From JBKGYG01 sp046546235 (GTDB taxonomy: Bacteria; Bacillota; Clostridia; Lachnospirales; DSM-24629), in contig JBKGYG010000067.1 of NCBI GenBank assembly GCA_046546235.1, forward strand, positions 1-8,440: a DNA stretch of 8,440 nucleotides, read 5' to 3'. Made by a program: the position numbers and the translations under genes. Under the pieces are notes generated by a model, which ran no database searches, was not told where the DNA came from, and worked only from the letters and a program-made list of their open reading frames with translations. Shown here piece after piece: positions 6,746-8,440 of this stretch (positions are counted from its first letter, which is position 1; each line of letters begins with the position of its first letter).

Positions 6746-8113
6746 ATGTCTAACTCATTAGGAAAGATTACTCACAAATCCTTGAAAAATATTACAAAAG
6801 GCTTAAATGAACTTCTTAGAACAAGATTATGGTTAAAGATTTTAATCGCCCTCTTCTTGGGTATTGGTTTCGGGATACTGTTTAGTCCAGATGTGGGTTT
6901 AGTAGAGGAAGTAACTTCTTCAAGCCTTGGTAATTGGCTTGCAGTGCCAGGTCAAGTATTTCTAGGACTAATACAAATGATTGTAGTCCCTTTAGTATTT
7001 GCTTCTATTATTACTGGACTTGCTTCAAGTGAAGATATGGATCAATTACGTAAAATGGGATCTAGAATTGTTGTCTATTTTATTTTTACAACTTTTGTTG
7101 CTATTATTATTGGTTTGGTGGTTACTCTAGTTATTAAACCAGGTAATTTTATTGATACATCTACAATTAATATGTCTATTGCGGAAACACCTGTACTTGA
7201 AGATAATGTAGAAGCTGAATCTTTAACTGGCCAAGACATTCCAGCTATGCTTACAAACCTTTTACCTGAGAATCCTTTAGGGGCTATGGTAGAGAAAGAA
7301 ATGCTTGCTGTTGTATTATTTTCAATAATTATCGGTTTTGCTCTTGTGTCTATGGCACCTAATAAATCAAAACCTCTTATAGAATTGCTTGATGCAATAC
7401 AGGATGTATGTATGACGGTTGTCCGTTGGGCCATGTTATTAGCACCAATTGCGGTTTTTGGACTTATCGCCCAAATTACAATGAAGATAGGTATCGAGGC
7501 TTTACTAGGTATGGCAGCTTATGTTGGTACCGTTATAGCTGGTTTGCTTTTACTAGTCGTTTTCTACTTACTTCTCATTACATTTTACGTTAAAAAGCCA
7601 CCCCTTTGGTTTTTGAGTCAAGTTAGAGATGCACAGTTATTAGCATTTTCAACATCTAGTTCTGCTGCTGTTATGCCTTTATCCATTGAAACAGCAGAAG
7701 ATAAATTGGGTATAAAATCTTCAATATCTCAATTCATTGTACCCCTTGGTGCCACAATCAATATGGATGGAACCGCTTTATATCAAGGTGCTGCAACAGT
7801 ATTTTTAGCACAAGTATTTGGTATTGACTTATCCATTAGTCAACTTTTACTTATTGTTATTACGGCTGTAGGGGCATCCATTGGTTCTCCTTCTACTCCG
7901 GGGGTAGGTATTGTTATCCTATCTATGGTACTCGATAGCGTTGGTATCCCCGCTGGTGGTATCGCTTTAATCATTGGAGTGGACAGGATATTAGATATGA
8001 GTCGTACTTCTGTTAATGTTACAGGAGACTTAACAGCAACAATGGTTATGAGTAAAATGCTCAGTAAAGGTGATATTAATCAACCACAGGAACAAGATAT
8101 TGTTAACATATAA
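6746..8113 (+). CDS. Dicarboxylate/amino acid:cation symporter (glutamate/aspartate type)
   Basis: The 455-residue membrane protein of the SDF/DAACS family (GltP, GltPh, DctA relatives) starts at an ATG after CGGAGG. It imports acidic amino acids or C4-dicarboxylates with sodium or protons. Visible family marks are MIVVPLVFASIITGLAS in helix 3, the HP1 serine motif SSSAAVMP (S304-S306), the NMDGT motif (339-343) that binds sodium, the HP2 loop SIGSPSTPGVG (378-388), and helix 8 DRILDMSRTSVNVTGD (413-428). In helix 8, R420 corresponds to the GltPh arginine that binds the substrate side-chain carboxylate, and D417, T421, N424 and D428 match other substrate and sodium ligands. This favours glutamate/aspartate over neutral amino acids. 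Length is close to the family norm and nothing looks broken. The CsbD gene follows after 35 bases and is probably co-transcribed. Confidence 0.92.
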   Translation: MSNSLGKITHKSLKNITKGLNELLRTRLWLKILIALFLGIGFGILFSPDVGLVEEVTSSSLGNWLAVPGQVFLGLIQMIVVPLVFASIITGLASSEDMDQLRKMGSRIVVYFIFTTFVAIIIGLVVTLVIKPGNFIDTSTINMSIAETPVLEDNVEAESLTGQDIPAMLTNLLPENPLGAMVEKEMLAVVLFSIIIGFALVSMAPNKSKPLIELLDAIQDVCMTVVRWAMLLAPIAVFGLIAQITMKIGIEALLGMAAYVGTVIAGLLLLVVFYLLLITFYVKKPPLWFLSQVRDAQLLAFSTSSSAAVMPLSIETAEDKLGIKSSISQFIVPLGATINMDGTALYQGAATVFLAQVFGIDLSISQLLLIVITAVGASIGSPSTPGVGIVILSMVLDSVGIPAGGIALIIGVDRILDMSRTSVNVTGDLTATMVMSKMLSKGDINQPQEQDIVNI

Positions 8114-8148
8114 ATCGAAATTTTCAATACTAAAAGGAGGAATTTCAA

Positions 8149-8388
8149 ATGAACAAAGACGAATTAAAAGGGAAATGGTCACAAGCAAAAGGTACTATCA
8201 AGCAAAAATGGGGGAAAATTACTGATGATTTACTACAGCAAATCGATGGAAGTTATGATAAGTTAACTGGAAAGTTACAAGAATTATATGGCATTACAAA
8301 AGAAGAGGCTCAAGAACAAATCGATGAATTAGATGATGAATTAGATGATTGGGATGATTTAGCTGAAAAGGATCCTACTCAGAAATAG
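8149..8388 (+). CDS. CsbD-family stress protein
   Basis: The 79-residue hydrophilic protein starts at an ATG eight bases after a perfect AAAGGAGG. The N-terminal part (MNKDELKGKWSQAKGTIKQK) and the middle (GSYDKLTGKLQELYGITKEE) match the CsbD pattern of two similar helical halves. In Bacillus subtilis CsbD is part of the sigma-B general stress response; its biochemical role is unknown. The last 20 residues are very acidic (DELDDELDDWDDLAEKD), a little longer than the usual 60-70-residue family members. No sigma-B-like promoter is evident in the 35-base gap, so it probably depends on the symporter transcript. Confidence 0.9.
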   Translation: MNKDELKGKWSQAKGTIKQKWGKITDDLLQQIDGSYDKLTGKLQELYGITKEEAQEQIDELDDELDDWDDLAEKDPTQK

Positions 8389-8426
8389 TTTTTGAGAAGA
8401 CATGAAGCATACATTAGGATAGGGGT

Positions 8427-8440
8427 CGCTCTTAGGAGCG
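8427..8440 (+). terminator. Probable terminator hairpin, cut by the window edge
   Basis: CGCTC-TTAG-GAGCG forms a 5-bp stem exactly at the right end, preceded by GGGT that could extend the stem. It lies 39 bases after the CsbD stop, where a terminator is expected. The T-tract, if present, is outside the window. Confidence 0.55.

Noticed and set aside
7075..7434. 119-codon open frame on the minus strand
   Set aside because: It is antisense to the symporter, which has complete family motifs across this region. The frame is a by-product of the membrane-protein codons.

Overview
The window looks like the chromosome of a low-GC, Gram-positive anaerobe (Bacillota, probably Clostridia). The evidence is very AT-rich DNA with strong AGGAGG-type ribosome binding sites, a secreted S-layer-homology (SLH) protein, a DUF5050-type surface or secreted protein, a decayed REP-associated tyrosine transposase (RAYT) of the clostridial kind, and an Rhs/YD-repeat fragment. 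I cannot name genus or species.

The window splits near position 5030. The left part (about 1-5030) is an accessory zone of mostly decayed genes, with its recognisable protein-coding sequence on the minus strand. It holds: a REP-like repeat at the left edge; a compact plus-strand unit (about 63-268) with a plausible promoter, a strong Shine-Dalgarno (SD) sequence inside a hairpin and a good terminator but no intact ORF; one intact gene for a membrane-anchored DUF5050/beta-propeller-like protein (311-1702); an ATPase/DUF234 gene with its 5' end damaged by an apparent microhomology deletion (1909-3155); a dyad-rich AT spacer (3181-3286); a frameshifted zinc-ribbon/RDD/Coa1-like membrane protein (3374-4043); a broken small membrane-protein gene (4171-4334); a RAYT pseudogene (4443-4700); and a 67-codon Rhs fragment (4792-4992) with a REP-like sequence on each side.

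The right part (5102-8440) is orderly and entirely on the plus strand: a secreted SLH-domain protein, a sodium/dicarboxylate-type symporter probably specific for glutamate/aspartate, a small CsbD-family stress protein, and the first arm and loop of a terminator hairpin at the window edge. Gaps of 63 and 35 bp, with no terminator visible in either, make co-transcription possible, mainly for the symporter and CsbD genes. No shared pathway for the three products is evident.

I do not see a clear new defence or metabolic system. The points most worth a second look are the small structured unit at 63-268, the REP/RAYT/Rhs arrangement at 4443-5028, the microdeletion that separates the ATPase start codon from its P-loop, and the unusual zinc-ribbon/RDD/Coa1-like architecture at 3374-4043.
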